A DNA stretch of 64,000 bases from assembly GCF_016921115.1 (NCBI RefSeq), contig NZ_JAFFZS010000004.1, forward strand, positions 186,001 to 250,000, in the 5' to 3' direction. Below, piece by piece: positions 57,117-64,000 of the stretch. This DNA is from Streptomyces actuosus (GTDB lineage Bacteria > Actinomycetota > Actinomycetes > Streptomycetales > Streptomycetaceae). The notes under the pieces were generated by a model. That model had not been told where the DNA came from. It saw only the letters and a program-made list of their open reading frames with translations, and made no database searches. The translations under genes and the position numbers were made by a program. The first letter of the stretch is position 1; each line of letters opens with the position of its first letter.

Positions 57117-57581
57117 GTGAAGCTGGACTCGATGTACCAGGACGTCATCCTGGACCACTACAAGAACCCGCACGGGCGTGGTCTGCGGGACGGCGACGCC
57201 GAGGTGCACCATGTGAACCCGACGTGCGGCGACGAGATCACCCTGCGCGTGAAGTACGACGGCACCCGCATCGAGGACGTCTCGTACGAGGGCCAGGGCT
57301 GCTCCATCAGCCAGGCCAGCGCCTCCGTCCTGAACGACCTGCTGGTCGGCAAGGACCTCGCCGAGGCACAGCGGATCCAGGAGACCTTCCTGGAGCTGAT
57401 GCAGTCCAAGGGCAGGATCGAGCCCGACGACGCGATGGAGGAGGTCCTGGAGGACGCGGTCGCGTTCGCCGGCGTCTCCAAGTACCCGGCCCGGGTCAAG
57501 TGCGCCCTCCTCAGCTGGATGGCGTGGAAGGACGCGACGGCCCAGGCCCTGGAAGCCGACGCCGAAAGGAAGACGGCATGA
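57117..57581 (+). CDS. sufU: sulfur-relay scaffold SufU
   Basis: GTG at 57117 gives 154 residues: MYQDVILDHYKNPHGRGL, VNPTCGDEITLRVKYDG, EGQGCSISQASASVLNDLLVG and KCALLSWMAWKDA, supplying the three Cys and one Asp that bind zinc in SufU. It accepts persulfide sulfur from SufS. The insertion between the first two Cys blocks distinguishes SufU from IscU. Its stop overlaps the following gene. Confidence 0.95.
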   Translation: MKLDSMYQDVILDHYKNPHGRGLRDGDAEVHHVNPTCGDEITLRVKYDGTRIEDVSYEGQGCSISQASASVLNDLLVGKDLAEAQRIQETFLELMQSKGRIEPDDAMEEVLEDAVAFAGVSKYPARVKCALLSWMAWKDATAQALEADAERKTA

Positions 57582-57910
57582 CCGACACCGCTGAGATGAA
57601 GCCGGCCTCGGAGGAGGAGCTCCGCGAGGCGCTGATGGACGTCGTCGACCCCGAGCTCGGCATCGATGTCGTGAACCTCGGACTGATCTACGGCATCCAC
57701 GTCGACGACTCCAACGTGGCGACGGTGGACATGACGCTGACGTCGGCGGCCTGCCCGCTCACCGACGTCATCGAGGACCAGGCCAAGTCCGCCACCGACG
57801 GCCTCGTCAACGAACTGCGCATCAACTGGGTCTGGATGCCCCCGTGGGGCCCCGACAAGATCACCGACGACGGCCGCGAGCAGCTGCGCGCACTCGGCTT
57901 CAACGTCTGA
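57578..57910 (+). CDS. SufT/MIP18-like Fe-S assembly factor (DUF59)
   Basis: ATG at 57578 overlaps sufU by four bases. The 110-residue product is a DUF59 protein: EELREALMDVVDPELGIDVVNLGLIYGI, VDMTLTSAACPLTDVIEDQ and WMPPWGPDKITDDGREQLRALG. The PWGPDKI form and position at the end of the suf operon match SufT-type factors that help mature certain Fe-S proteins. It is the last gene before a very strong terminator. Confidence 0.93.
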   Translation: MTDTAEMKPASEEELREALMDVVDPELGIDVVNLGLIYGIHVDDSNVATVDMTLTSAACPLTDVIEDQAKSATDGLVNELRINWVWMPPWGPDKITDDGREQLRALGFNV

Positions 57911-57940
57911 CGGCCACCGGCCACCGGCCACCGACGTCAC

Positions 57941-57976
57941 GTCAAGGGCGACACCCGTACGGGTGTCGCCCTTGAC
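57941..57976 (+). terminator. terminator of the suf operon
   Basis: A 36-base perfect palindrome with 18-base arms begins 31 bases after the last suf gene, preceded by three copies of a CCACCGG unit. It is the strongest hairpin in the window. Confidence 0.8.
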
Positions 57977-58078
57977 CGTTCCCCGCTGCCGGCTCGGCTC
58001 CGAGCCCCGGCCGTCCCGGCTCCGTGTACGCCGGGTGTCGTCTGTGCGCGTCGCGCCCTGTGCCGTGTTCACCTACGT

Positions 58079-58096
58079 TGTGTACGGTCGTACACA
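58079..58096. promoter_or_regulatory. TetR-type operator at the SMR pump start
   Basis: TGTGTAC-GGTC-GTACACA is a perfect inverted repeat that ends at the A of the SMR start codon, with a TACGTT -10-like box overlapping its left edge. Binding by the TetR protein encoded downstream would block the promoter, giving autoregulation. Confidence 0.65.
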
Positions 58097-58416
58097 TGGG
58101 ATACCTGACGCTCGCCAGCGCCATCGCCGCCGAGGTGGCCGCGACCACTGCCATGAAGTACAGCGACGGCTTCAGCAGGCTGTGGCCGTCGGTGCTGACC
58201 GGTGTGGGTTATCTCCTCTCCTTCGTCCTGCTCGCCCAGACGCTGAAGTCGGTGTCGATCGGCACCGCCTACGCGATCTGGTCCGGGGCCGGCACCGCCA
58301 CCATCGCCGTCATCGGCCTCGTGCTGTTCGGGGAGGGACTGGGCACGGCGAAGATCACCGGGATCCTGCTGATCGTCGGGGGAGTGGTCGTGCTCAACAT
58401 GGGGGGCGCCCACTGA
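58096..58416 (+). CDS. small multidrug resistance (SMR) efflux protein
   Basis: The 106-residue product has four hydrophobic helices: YLTLASAIAAEVAATTAMKYSDG with the membrane-embedded essential Glu, LTGVGYLLSFVLLAQTLKSV, IGTAYAIWSGAGTATIAVIGLVLFGE and KITGILLIVGGVVVLNM. It should act as an antiparallel dimer that exchanges protons for cationic drugs (EmrE/QacC branch). Its stop overlaps the regulator start, so the two are translationally coupled. Confidence 0.93.
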   Translation: MGYLTLASAIAAEVAATTAMKYSDGFSRLWPSVLTGVGYLLSFVLLAQTLKSVSIGTAYAIWSGAGTATIAVIGLVLFGEGLGTAKITGILLIVGGVVVLNMGGAH

Positions 58417-58979
58417 TGGCCCGGCGTCATGACCCCGGGCGGCGGCAGCGGATCATCGACGCGGCACTGCGGGTCGTGCGGGACAGGGGACTGGCCGGGC
58501 TGAGCCACCGCAGCGTCGCCGCCGAGGCCGACGTGCCCCTGGGCTCCACCACATACCACTTCGCGAGCCTCGACGAGCGGATGGTGGCCGCGCTGCGGCA
58601 GGCGAACCAGGACTTCGACGCGCTCCTTGCCGCCCGCGACGGCCTCCTCGACCCGCACGCCGACCTGGCCGGCGAACTCGCCGCGCTGCTCGGCGCCTGG
58701 CTGGCGGGCGAACGCTCCGAGGTCGAGCTGGAGTACGAGCTCTACCTCGCCGCCCTGCGCCGGCCCGCCCTGCGCCCGGTCGCCGCCGAGTGGGCGCAGG
58801 CCCTCGCCGACCGGCTGGCCCGCCGCACCGACCCGGTCACGGCGCGGGCCTTGACGGCGCTCATGGACGGGATCTGCCTGCAGGTGCTGCTGACGGACGC
58901 GGCGTACGACGAGGAGTACGCGCGCGAGGTACTGGCGCGCGTCATCCCCGCGGAACCGCCTGCGCGGCGGGCCGCTTGA
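58416..58979 (+). CDS. TetR family repressor of the SMR pump
   Basis: ATG at 58416 overlaps the SMR stop (TGATG). The 187-residue protein has the TetR DNA-binding helices (RRQRIIDAALRVVRDRGLAGLSHRSVAAEADVPLGSTTYHFASLDE) and a helical C-terminal ligand domain (LLGAWLAGERSEVELEYELYLAALRRPAL). It is expected to bind the operator at 58079 and release it on binding a toxic cation. Confidence 0.9.
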   Translation: MARRHDPGRRQRIIDAALRVVRDRGLAGLSHRSVAAEADVPLGSTTYHFASLDERMVAALRQANQDFDALLAARDGLLDPHADLAGELAALLGAWLAGERSEVELEYELYLAALRRPALRPVAAEWAQALADRLARRTDPVTARALTALMDGICLQVLLTDAAYDEEYAREVLARVIPAEPPARRAA

Positions 58980-59127
58980 GGGCGGGTGGTGCTGTGCTGC
59001 GGCGTTCGAGGCGTGCGGCGCCGTGCGGGGGCGTTCGTCCGAGACGAGCGGTGGTGCGCCGGGCCCAGTCGTGGCCGAACCCTGAGACGGCCGCCCGTCG
59101 ATTTGGCCCCCGCGGGTCCCGGCCGGT

Positions 59128-59133
59128 TAGGTT
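59128..59133 (+). promoter_or_regulatory. -10 box of a leaderless dapD promoter
   Basis: TAGGTT at 59128-59133 is followed by six bases and the dapD ATG at 59140, so transcription should begin at the start codon. The -35 (perhaps TTGGCC at 59103-59108) is weak. No ribosome site is present. Confidence 0.5.
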
Positions 59134-59139
59134 TCCCCC

Positions 59140-60129
59140 ATGACCGACACGACTGCTCCCCGCACCACCGGCGCCGTGGCCGCCGGCCTCGCCACGATCG
59201 CCGCCGACGGCACCGTCCTCGACACCTGGTTCCCCGCGCCCCAGCGGATCGAGCAGCCCGGCCCGGCCGGCACCGAGCGGCTCACCCCGGAGCGCGCCGT
59301 GGAGCTTCTCGGCGAGGGCGCCGCCGAGGCCATCCGCACCGACGACGTACGCGGTGTGGAGGTCGTCGCGATCCGTACGGTCATCTCCTCCCTGGACGAC
59401 AAGCCGCTCGACACCCACGACGTGTGGCTGCGCCTGCACCTGCTCTCCCACCGCCTGGTGCGGCCCAACGAGCAGAACCTGGACGGCATCTTCGGCTTCC
59501 TGGCCAATGTCGTGTGGACCTCCCTCGGCCCGGTCGCCGTCGACACCCTGGAGACCGTGCGCCTGCGGGCCCGCGCCCGGGGCCTGCACCTGTCCGTCTT
59601 CGGCGTCGACAAGTTCCCGCGGATGACCGACTACGTCGTCCCGGCGGGCGTGCGCATCGCCGACGCCGACCGGGTCCGCCTCGGTGCCCACCTGGCCGCC
59701 GGGACGACCGTGATGCACGAGGGCTTCGTCAACTTCAACGCCGGCACGCTCGGCACCTCCATGGTCGAGGGCCGCATCTCCCAGGGCGTCGTCGTCGGCG
59801 ACGGCTCCGACATCGGTGGCGGCGCGTCCACCATGGGCACCCTCTCCGGCGGCGGCAAGGAGCGCGTCCGCATCGGCGAGCGCTCCCTCGTCGGGGCGGA
59901 GGCAGGCGTCGGCATCGCCCTGGGCAACGACTGCGTCGTCGAGGCGGGCCTCTACCTCACCGCCGGCACCAAGGTCACCATGCCCGACGGTCAGATCGTC
60001 AAGGCCCGCGAACTCTCCGGTGCCGACAACATCCTCTTCCGCCGCAACTCGGTCACCGGCCAGGTCCAGGCGGTCCCGAACAACGCCGAGTGGGGCGGCC
60101 TCAACGACATCCTGCACAGCCACAACTGA
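59140..60129 (+). CDS. dapD: tetrahydrodipicolinate N-succinyltransferase, actinobacterial type
   Basis: The 329-residue protein has an N-terminal domain ([42 protein letters not shown]) and a left-handed beta-helix C-terminal part ([72 protein letters not shown]), as in the mycobacterial DapD group. It succinylates tetrahydrodipicolinate in lysine and meso-diaminopimelate synthesis for the cell wall. No other dap gene is adjacent. Confidence 0.95.
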   Translation: MTDTTAPRTTGAVAAGLATIAADGTVLDTWFPAPQRIEQPGPAGTERLTPERAVELLGEGAAEAIRTDDVRGVEVVAIRTVISSLDDKPLDTHDVWLRLHLLSHRLVRPNEQNLDGIFGFLANVVWTSLGPVAVDTLETVRLRARARGLHLSVFGVDKFPRMTDYVVPAGVRIADADRVRLGAHLAAGTTVMHEGFVNFNAGTLGTSMVEGRISQGVVVGDGSDIGGGASTMGTLSGGGKERVRIGERSLVGAEAGVGIALGNDCVVEAGLYLTAGTKVTMPDGQIVKARELSGADNILFRRNSVTGQVQAVPNNAEWGGLNDILHSHN

Positions 60130-60219
60130 CCCCGCCGGCGGTCACCCGCGGCCGCCCCCACAGGCCGACGTCCCGACCTGCTGCCGCGTTGTCGGCAGCC
60201 GTCGACGCCGGTCACCATG

Positions 60220-60267
60220 GAGCGCCCTTCCGCGGCCCGAGGACGGCCTGCCCACGGGAGGGCGCTC
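60220..60267. terminator. bidirectional hairpin between dapD and the NLR-like gene
   Basis: GAGCGCCCT and AGGGCGCTC form a 9-bp stem around a 30-base loop in the gap between two convergent genes. Confidence 0.4.
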
Positions 60268-60376
60268 GTGCGTGAGTGCCCCTGAGGCGTGGCGCGGTCG
60301 CAGGAGGCTCTCGGGCCGGGCGGCCGGCCTTCGACGATTGCCGGTCGGCCGCGGGAGGCGGGACGTCTGCGGGCCC

Positions 60377-62644
60377 TCAGGTCCCCGTGCTTCCCGGCTG
60401 CACCTCCCCGGCTGCCCGACGGGCGTCGGCGAGGTTGTCACGGCTGATCCGGGCGTGGGGATGGGCGTCGCCGAGGACCCGCTCGCGTTGAGCGAGTGTG
60501 GTCTCCAGGAGGCGGACGGCCCGCTTCAGGTCCCCTGCCGTTCTGTAGGCCTGGGCGAGGTTGTTGCGGCTGACCAGGGTGTCGGGGTGGGTGTCGCCGA
60601 GGGTCTGTTCGGACTGGGTGAGGGTGGTCTGGTACAGGGGGATGGCCCGTTCCAGGTCCCCTGCCGATCTGTAGGCGTGGGCGAGGTTGTTGCGGCTGAC
60701 GAGAGTGCTCGGGTGGGTGTCGCCGAGGGTCTGCTCGCGCTGGGTGAGGGTGGTCTCGTACAGGGGGATGGCCCGCTTCAGGTCCCCTGCCGTTCTGTAG
60801 GCGTGGGCGAGGTTGTTGCGGCTGATCAGGGTGTCGGGGTGGGTGTCGCCGAGGGTCTGTTCGGACTGGGTGAGGGTGGTCTGGTACAGGGCGACGGCCC
60901 GCTCCAGGTCCCCTGCCGACTCGTAGGTGGCGGCGAGGTTGTTGCGGCTGATCAGGGTGCTCGGGTGGGTGTCGCCGAGGGTCTGTTCGGACTGGGTGAG
61001 GGTGGTCTGGTACAGGGCGACGGCCCGCTCCAGCTCTCCTGCCGACTCGTAGGTGGCGGCGAGGTTGTTGCGGCTGATCAGGGTGCTCGGGTGGGTGTCG
61101 CCGAGGGTCTGTTCGGACTGGGTGAGGGTGGTCTGGTACAGGGCGACGGCCCGCTCCAGGTCGCCCGCCGCATGGTGGGCGGCGGCGAGGTTGCTGCGGC
61201 ACTGCAGAGTCTGGGGGTGCGCCTCGCCGAGGACCTGCTCGAACGCGGTGAGGGCGCTCTCGTACAGGGGGACGGTGCGGGCGGTGTGGCCCTGCCGGTG
61301 GAGGCGGGCGGCAGCGGTGCCGTAGGCGGCGGTGAGCAGGGCGTTGAGGTGCTTCGGCGGGGTGGTGGCGGCGAGGGCGATCAGGTGGGGGGTGAGGGTG
61401 TCCCACTGGCTGTCGGTGGGGCTGATCCGGCCCGGGGGCGGGATCAGGTGGTGCAGGACGGCTTGCTCGGCGCGCTCCCGTCCTGGCGGGTGCAGGGGTG
61501 ACGCGGTGTCGTCGCGGTGGTGGGGGGAGCGCAGGACGGACTGGACCAGGCGGTGGATGCCGACGGAGGTGCCGGTGTCGGTGACCATGCTGTAGGCGGC
61601 CAGGGTCCCGATGGCCTCCGCGACGTCGTCGGTGTCGTCCGGGTCCGCGCCGGGCGGGGCGAGCAGGGAGTGAGGGATGCCGTCGGGGGCGAGCCAGGCG
61701 GCGGTCTGCAGCACCTCCACGGCCGGCGGATCGTTCTCCCGCAAGGTGGCCAGGGTGACGTTCCAGATGCGGGCGATGGTGCGTTCGGTGTCGATGCCGT
61801 GGGCGGTCCGGGCGAGTCTGCTCCCCAGACGGCGGCGGTAGGCGTCGAACTTGATGCCGCGGTTCTGGGCGAGGTAGGCGCCGGCCTGCTTGATCGCCAG
61901 GGGGAAGTGCCCCAGGTCGTCGGCCAGGGCGCGGGCGTCGGCCTGCTGCCGCGCTGTCGGGGCGGTGCCCTTGAGGGAGAGCCGGCACAGCAGGCCGGTG
62001 GCGTCGTCGGGGGCGAGGGTGCCCAGGGTCAGCGCGGGGGCACCGTCGGGCCAGCCGGTGGCGCGGCGGCTGGTCGCCAGGTGATGCCCCTGGTGCAGGG
62101 CGCCGGTGTAGGGGGAGAGGTCGTCGGGGTCCTCGACGTTGTCGTGGACCAGCAGCCAGCCCGGGTGCCACGCCAGCCACTGCACGGCCCAGGACAGTTG
62201 CTCGGCGCGCGCGGCCGCGGCGGCCCATCCCGGCACGAGTGTGCGGGTGAGCGCGGTGAGGGAGGTCTCGATCTCGTCGGGGGAGGCGGCGTTGATCCAC
62301 CAGATCAGGGTGTAGTCGCCGCGGTGCCGGTGGGCGTAGTGCAGGGCGAGCGTGCTCTTGCCGATCCCGCCCAGCCCGTGCACGGCCCCGCTCCGGGGGA
62401 CCGTCCCTTCCTGTCCGTCGGTCAGCATGCGGCGCAGCCGGCCCAGTTCCTCCTCGCGGCCCAGGCAGAGAACGGCAGGCGGCAGATTCGAGAAGCCCGG
62501 GGGCGCCGCGACCTTCTCGGGCGCGGACAGCGCCTCGGCGGGCAGTACGTCCCCGGTGAACGCGACACCGATCCGCTCGGCCGCGATCGACCGCTCCCCG
62601 GCCGCCTCGATGCGGGGCCGGGGAGCGGCGTCGTCCGCACCCAC
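60377..62644 (-). CDS. STAND NTPase: NB-ARC domain with TPR repeats (NLR-like)
   Basis: GTG at 62644 behind AAGGGG gives 755 residues. Residues 14-32 (AAGERSIAAERIGVAFTGD) are a short amyloid-type signalling motif. The NB-ARC module has CLGREEELGRLRRML (60-74), P-loop GLGGIGKST (90-98), Walker B WLLVHDNVED (163-172), the ATSRR sensor (190-194) and the HFPLAI motif (246-251). A winged-helix-like linker with AAYSMV and VGIHRLVQSVLR precedes seven 42-residue TPRs (452-745). Such proteins oligomerise on ligand sensing and trigger an effector. The small gene upstream, three bases away, supplies the likely effector. Ligand and phage target are unknown. Confidence 0.9.
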   Translation of the reverse strand: MGADDAAPRPRIEAAGERSIAAERIGVAFTGDVLPAEALSAPEKVAAPPGFSNLPPAVLCLGREEELGRLRRMLTDGQEGTVPRSGAVHGLGGIGKSTLALHYAHRHRGDYTLIWWINAASPDEIETSLTALTRTLVPGWAAAAARAEQLSWAVQWLAWHPGWLLVHDNVEDPDDLSPYTGALHQGHHLATSRRATGWPDGAPALTLGTLAPDDATGLLCRLSLKGTAPTARQQADARALADDLGHFPLAIKQAGAYLAQNRGIKFDAYRRRLGSRLARTAHGIDTERTIARIWNVTLATLRENDPPAVEVLQTAAWLAPDGIPHSLLAPPGADPDDTDDVAEAIGTLAAYSMVTDTGTSVGIHRLVQSVLRSPHHRDDTASPLHPPGRERAEQAVLHHLIPPPGRISPTDSQWDTLTPHLIALAATTPPKHLNALLTAAYGTAAARLHRQGHTARTVPLYESALTAFEQVLGEAHPQTLQCRSNLAAAHHAAGDLERAVALYQTTLTQSEQTLGDTHPSTLISRNNLAATYESAGELERAVALYQTTLTQSEQTLGDTHPSTLISRNNLAATYESAGDLERAVALYQTTLTQSEQTLGDTHPDTLISRNNLAHAYRTAGDLKRAIPLYETTLTQREQTLGDTHPSTLVSRNNLAHAYRSAGDLERAIPLYQTTLTQSEQTLGDTHPDTLVSRNNLAQAYRTAGDLKRAVRLLETTLAQRERVLGDAHPHARISRDNLADARRAAGEVQPGSTGT
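60410..61291 (-). repeat. seven 126-bp repeats encoding the TPR array
   Basis: Seven in-frame units of 126 bases encode 42-residue TPRs of the kinesin-light-chain/FxSxx type with consensus GDLERAVALYQTTLTQSEQT then LGDTHPSTLISRNNLA. Units two to six are nearly identical, while the first and last are diverged. Differences cluster at a few positions (YES/YRT, S/D after HP), as expected from recombination between units. Confidence 0.9.
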
Positions 62645-62647
62645 CCC

Positions 62648-63076
62648 TTACGCCCGAGGCGCCGCGTGACCGTCACCGGTGATCGCGGTGCCGATGTGCT
62701 GGGCGGCGATCGACCGCTCACCGGCCGCCGTGACGGTGACCGAGCCCGCGGCCGGGGCGGGCACCAGAGCGGCCAGTTCCTCCCTGAGCTCGGGGTCGTC
62801 CTGCAAGGCGCGCTTGAGCAGCCTGCTCACCACGGCCGTCGTGTAGGCGTCGCTCTGTTCGTCGGCGGCCTCGCCCAACACGCGTTCCCACTCGGCCCGG
62901 CCCGCCTCGTCCCGGCGCCGCCACACCGCCTGCAGGATCCGCTGCCCGAGCCCGACCGTGGCATCGGCGGCCGTGTCCTGCGCCCGGGTCAGCACCGCCG
63001 CCCCGTACGCACCCACCGCGGCCGTCACGGCAGGCCCGGCCTGTTCCACCCACTGCACGATCTCCGCACTGACCAT
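62648..63076 (-). CDS. small helical (Bell-like) putative effector with C-terminal signalling motif
   Basis: ATG at 63076 gives 142 residues. The first 105 are predicted helical (VSAEIVQWVEQAGPAVTAAV, GLGQRILQAVWRRRDEAGRA, AYTTAVVSRLLKRALQDDPEL) with Ala/Gly-rich amphipathic segments, the layout of the bacterial Bell domain thought to resemble fungal HeLo cell-death domains. After a Pro/Ala linker, residues 117-135 (AAGERSIAAQHIGTAITGD) match the N-terminus of the NLR protein encoded next (15 of 19 identical). Pore formation or other toxicity is inferred, not shown. Start ATG follows GGGGG. Confidence 0.75.
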   Translation of the reverse strand: MVSAEIVQWVEQAGPAVTAAVGAYGAAVLTRAQDTAADATVGLGQRILQAVWRRRDEAGRAEWERVLGEAADEQSDAYTTAVVSRLLKRALQDDPELREELAALVPAPAAGSVTVTAAGERSIAAQHIGTAITGDGHAAPRA

Positions 63077-63276
63077 GGCTCAACCCCCGTCGCACACAAG
63101 CCTGTCACCGGGTCATCCCGGGGCGTTCGTGCCCTCCAGGGTAGGCGCCCGCGCCCCCGAGCGCCGGGTGGGTCGGGAAAGTCCGGCACGCAGGGGAGCG
63201 GTGTACCGAGGACGGGTGCTGTCACCCAGCCGTGCGCTCGACGGCCAGTGACGGCCGGACCGTCGTACTGTCTCGC

Positions 63277-63340
63277 GTCCGCCCGTCCGCCCGTCCGCCC
63301 GTCCGCCCGTCCGCCCGTCCGCCCGTCCGCCCGTCCGCCC
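63277..63340. repeat. 8-bp microsatellite, eight exact copies
   Basis: GTCCGCCC is repeated eight times without error in the 359-base gap between the divergent effector gene (start 63076) and the small membrane gene (start 63436). Apart from this and weak -10 boxes (TACCCT on the minus strand at 63138-63143, TAGGAT at 63422-63427), the gap shows nothing else. Confidence 0.9.
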
Positions 63341-63435
63341 GTCGCGCCGGGAGGCGGGGTGGTGGGTCTGCTGCCCATTGCCGTCTGCAGCCCCGAGAAC
63401 CGTCCACTTTCCGGAGCCACCTAGGATCACCTGTC

Positions 63436-63720
63436 ATGGGCATCGTGGAACTCTTACTCGTTCTGGGTCTTTTCGCCGGGATCTGGAGCATCCAGAGCCG
63501 TCTCTCCGGCATGGACAAGCGACTGGTACGCATCGAGCGCCGACTCGCTCTGGTCGCCGATCGGCTGGGAGTGGAGGAGCCGGACGAGCAGCGCGCGCAG
63601 CGGGAACGGGTCGAGGCGCTGGCGCGGGAGGGCAAGCAGGTCGCCGCGATCAAGGCGTACCGCGAGATGACCGGCACCGGCCTGAAGGAAGCCAAGGAGG
63701 CCGTGGATCGGATGGGTTAG
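63436..63720 (+). CDS. membrane-anchored protein with a ribosomal L7/L12 C-terminal-like domain
   Basis: ATG at 63436 gives 94 residues. A short N-terminal helix (MGIVELLLVLGLFAGIWSI) is followed by a coiled coil (MDKRLVRIERRLALVADRLG) and EGKQVAAIKAYREMTGTGLKEAKEAVDRM, the Lys-rich helix-loop-helix of L7/L12 C-terminal domains. This is not the ribosomal protein itself; similar Streptomyces proteins are uncharacterised. Codon 7 (63454-63456) is TTA, the rare leucine codon read by the bldA tRNA, so expression should be confined to late growth. A TAGGAT box at 63422-63427 stands just before the start. Confidence 0.85.
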   Translation: MGIVELLLVLGLFAGIWSIQSRLSGMDKRLVRIERRLALVADRLGVEEPDEQRAQRERVEALAREGKQVAAIKAYREMTGTGLKEAKEAVDRMG

Positions 63721-64000
63721 GCCCTGTCGCCGGATGCGCCGAATCCGCTTGGCCGTCCTCCCCGCCCTCCCCGGCGTCCCTGTCTTCCCTGCCTTGCCCG
63801 GCGTCCCCGGCGAGGATGCGAGCTGCGGCCCCGCGCCGGTCTCCTGCGGGGACCGTCCAATGGCCGCTGTCCGCGCCGCCGACGCGCGGGAGGGAGGCTG
63901 GAGGGAACCTTCGGATCGCGGACCGGCCTCGGGCGGACAGGTGGTGAGGGGGAACGGCGCTGGAAGGGTCGCGCATCAATTCGAGTGTGTCCTCCCGCGC
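63721..64000. other. right-edge stretch without a supported gene
   Basis: After the L7/L12-like gene the sequence is pyrimidine-rich (CCTCCCCGGCGTCCC-like) and then mixed. Open frames are short and without motifs or ribosome sites. A gene may begin past the window edge. Confidence 0.4.

Noticed and set aside
60410..61291. CRISPR-like appearance of regularly spaced repeats
   Set aside because: Units are 126 bases, contiguous and in frame with a TPR consensus; there are no short repeats with unique spacers and no cas genes.
62981..63076. Classical secretion signal or single transmembrane anchor in the small effector-like protein
   Set aside because: The N-terminus is amphipathic and contains early acidic residues (VSAEIVQWVE), without a continuous hydrophobic core.
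63277..63340. Coding repeat (Arg-Ala-Asp-Gly-Arg-Thr-Gly-Gly) on the minus strand
   Set aside because: The frame exists only because of the 8-bp repeat, has no ribosome site and lies between two promoters.

Overview
The window is high-GC DNA with almost exclusively G/C third codon positions, many GTG starts, frequent 4-base ATGA/GTGA gene overlaps and several apparently leaderless genes. Together with whiA, rbpA, opcA, an actinobacterial dapD, a mycothiol-dependent-enzyme homologue and a bldA-type TTA codon, this points to a Streptomyces chromosome (core arm, not plasmid or phage). The gene order uvrC-rapZ-yvcK-whiA / gap-pgk-tpiA-secG / tkt-tal-zwf-opcA-pgl / ctaB-ctaA / ABC-sufRBDC is the ancient actinobacterial core order, also known from Mycobacterium. 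No species can be named from the sequence alone.

Layout. Bases 1-4450 hold the tail of a ter stress cluster: a cut TerD, a long TerD/FtsK-like fusion, a TerC membrane protein behind a manganese-type (yybP-ykoY) riboswitch, a small alpha/beta-barrel protein and a decayed C-terminus of a Ca2+/H+ antiporter. Bases 4451-7813 hold an MccF/LD-carboxypeptidase-like peptidase, aroQ, a metallo-beta-lactamase hydrolase and a DinB-fold enzyme. DNA repair follows: uvrA (8036) and uvrC (14308) each carry a RecA-NDp/PafBC-type damage promoter, with a sugar kinase, a Rieske lipoprotein and an XRE regulator between them. uvrC runs into rapZ, yvcK and whiA through overlapping genes. After a 1-kb gap without a convincing gene come gap, pgk, tpiA, secG, rbpA and pgi.

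Between a pgi-linked membrane protein and pgl, an accessory block (27.7-38.2 kb) carries a PadR-controlled ABC exporter, an orphan solute-binding protein and an alpha-glucoside uptake/hydrolysis operon (GH13 glucosidase, lipoprotein, two permeases, one with an unusual inserted beta-sandwich). The oxidative/non-oxidative pentose-phosphate operon tkt-tal-zwf-opcA-pgl then runs on the minus strand. Heme A synthesis (ctaB, ctaA), an ABC-2 transporter whose gene junction has been triplicated, and a complete sufR-B-D-ferredoxin-C-S-U-SufT Fe-S assembly operon follow. The right end has an SMR efflux pump with its TetR regulator, leaderless dapD, and an accessory pair.

The most interesting system is at 60.4-63.1 kb: a two-gene operon of a small helical protein and a STAND/NB-ARC-TPR (NLR-like) protein. 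The C-terminus of the first and the N-terminus of the second share 15 of 19 residues of a short motif, the layout expected for prion/amyloid-type signalling between an NLR sensor and a cell-death effector. The NLR repeat array is nearly identical at DNA level, and an 8-bp microsatellite lies upstream of the pair.
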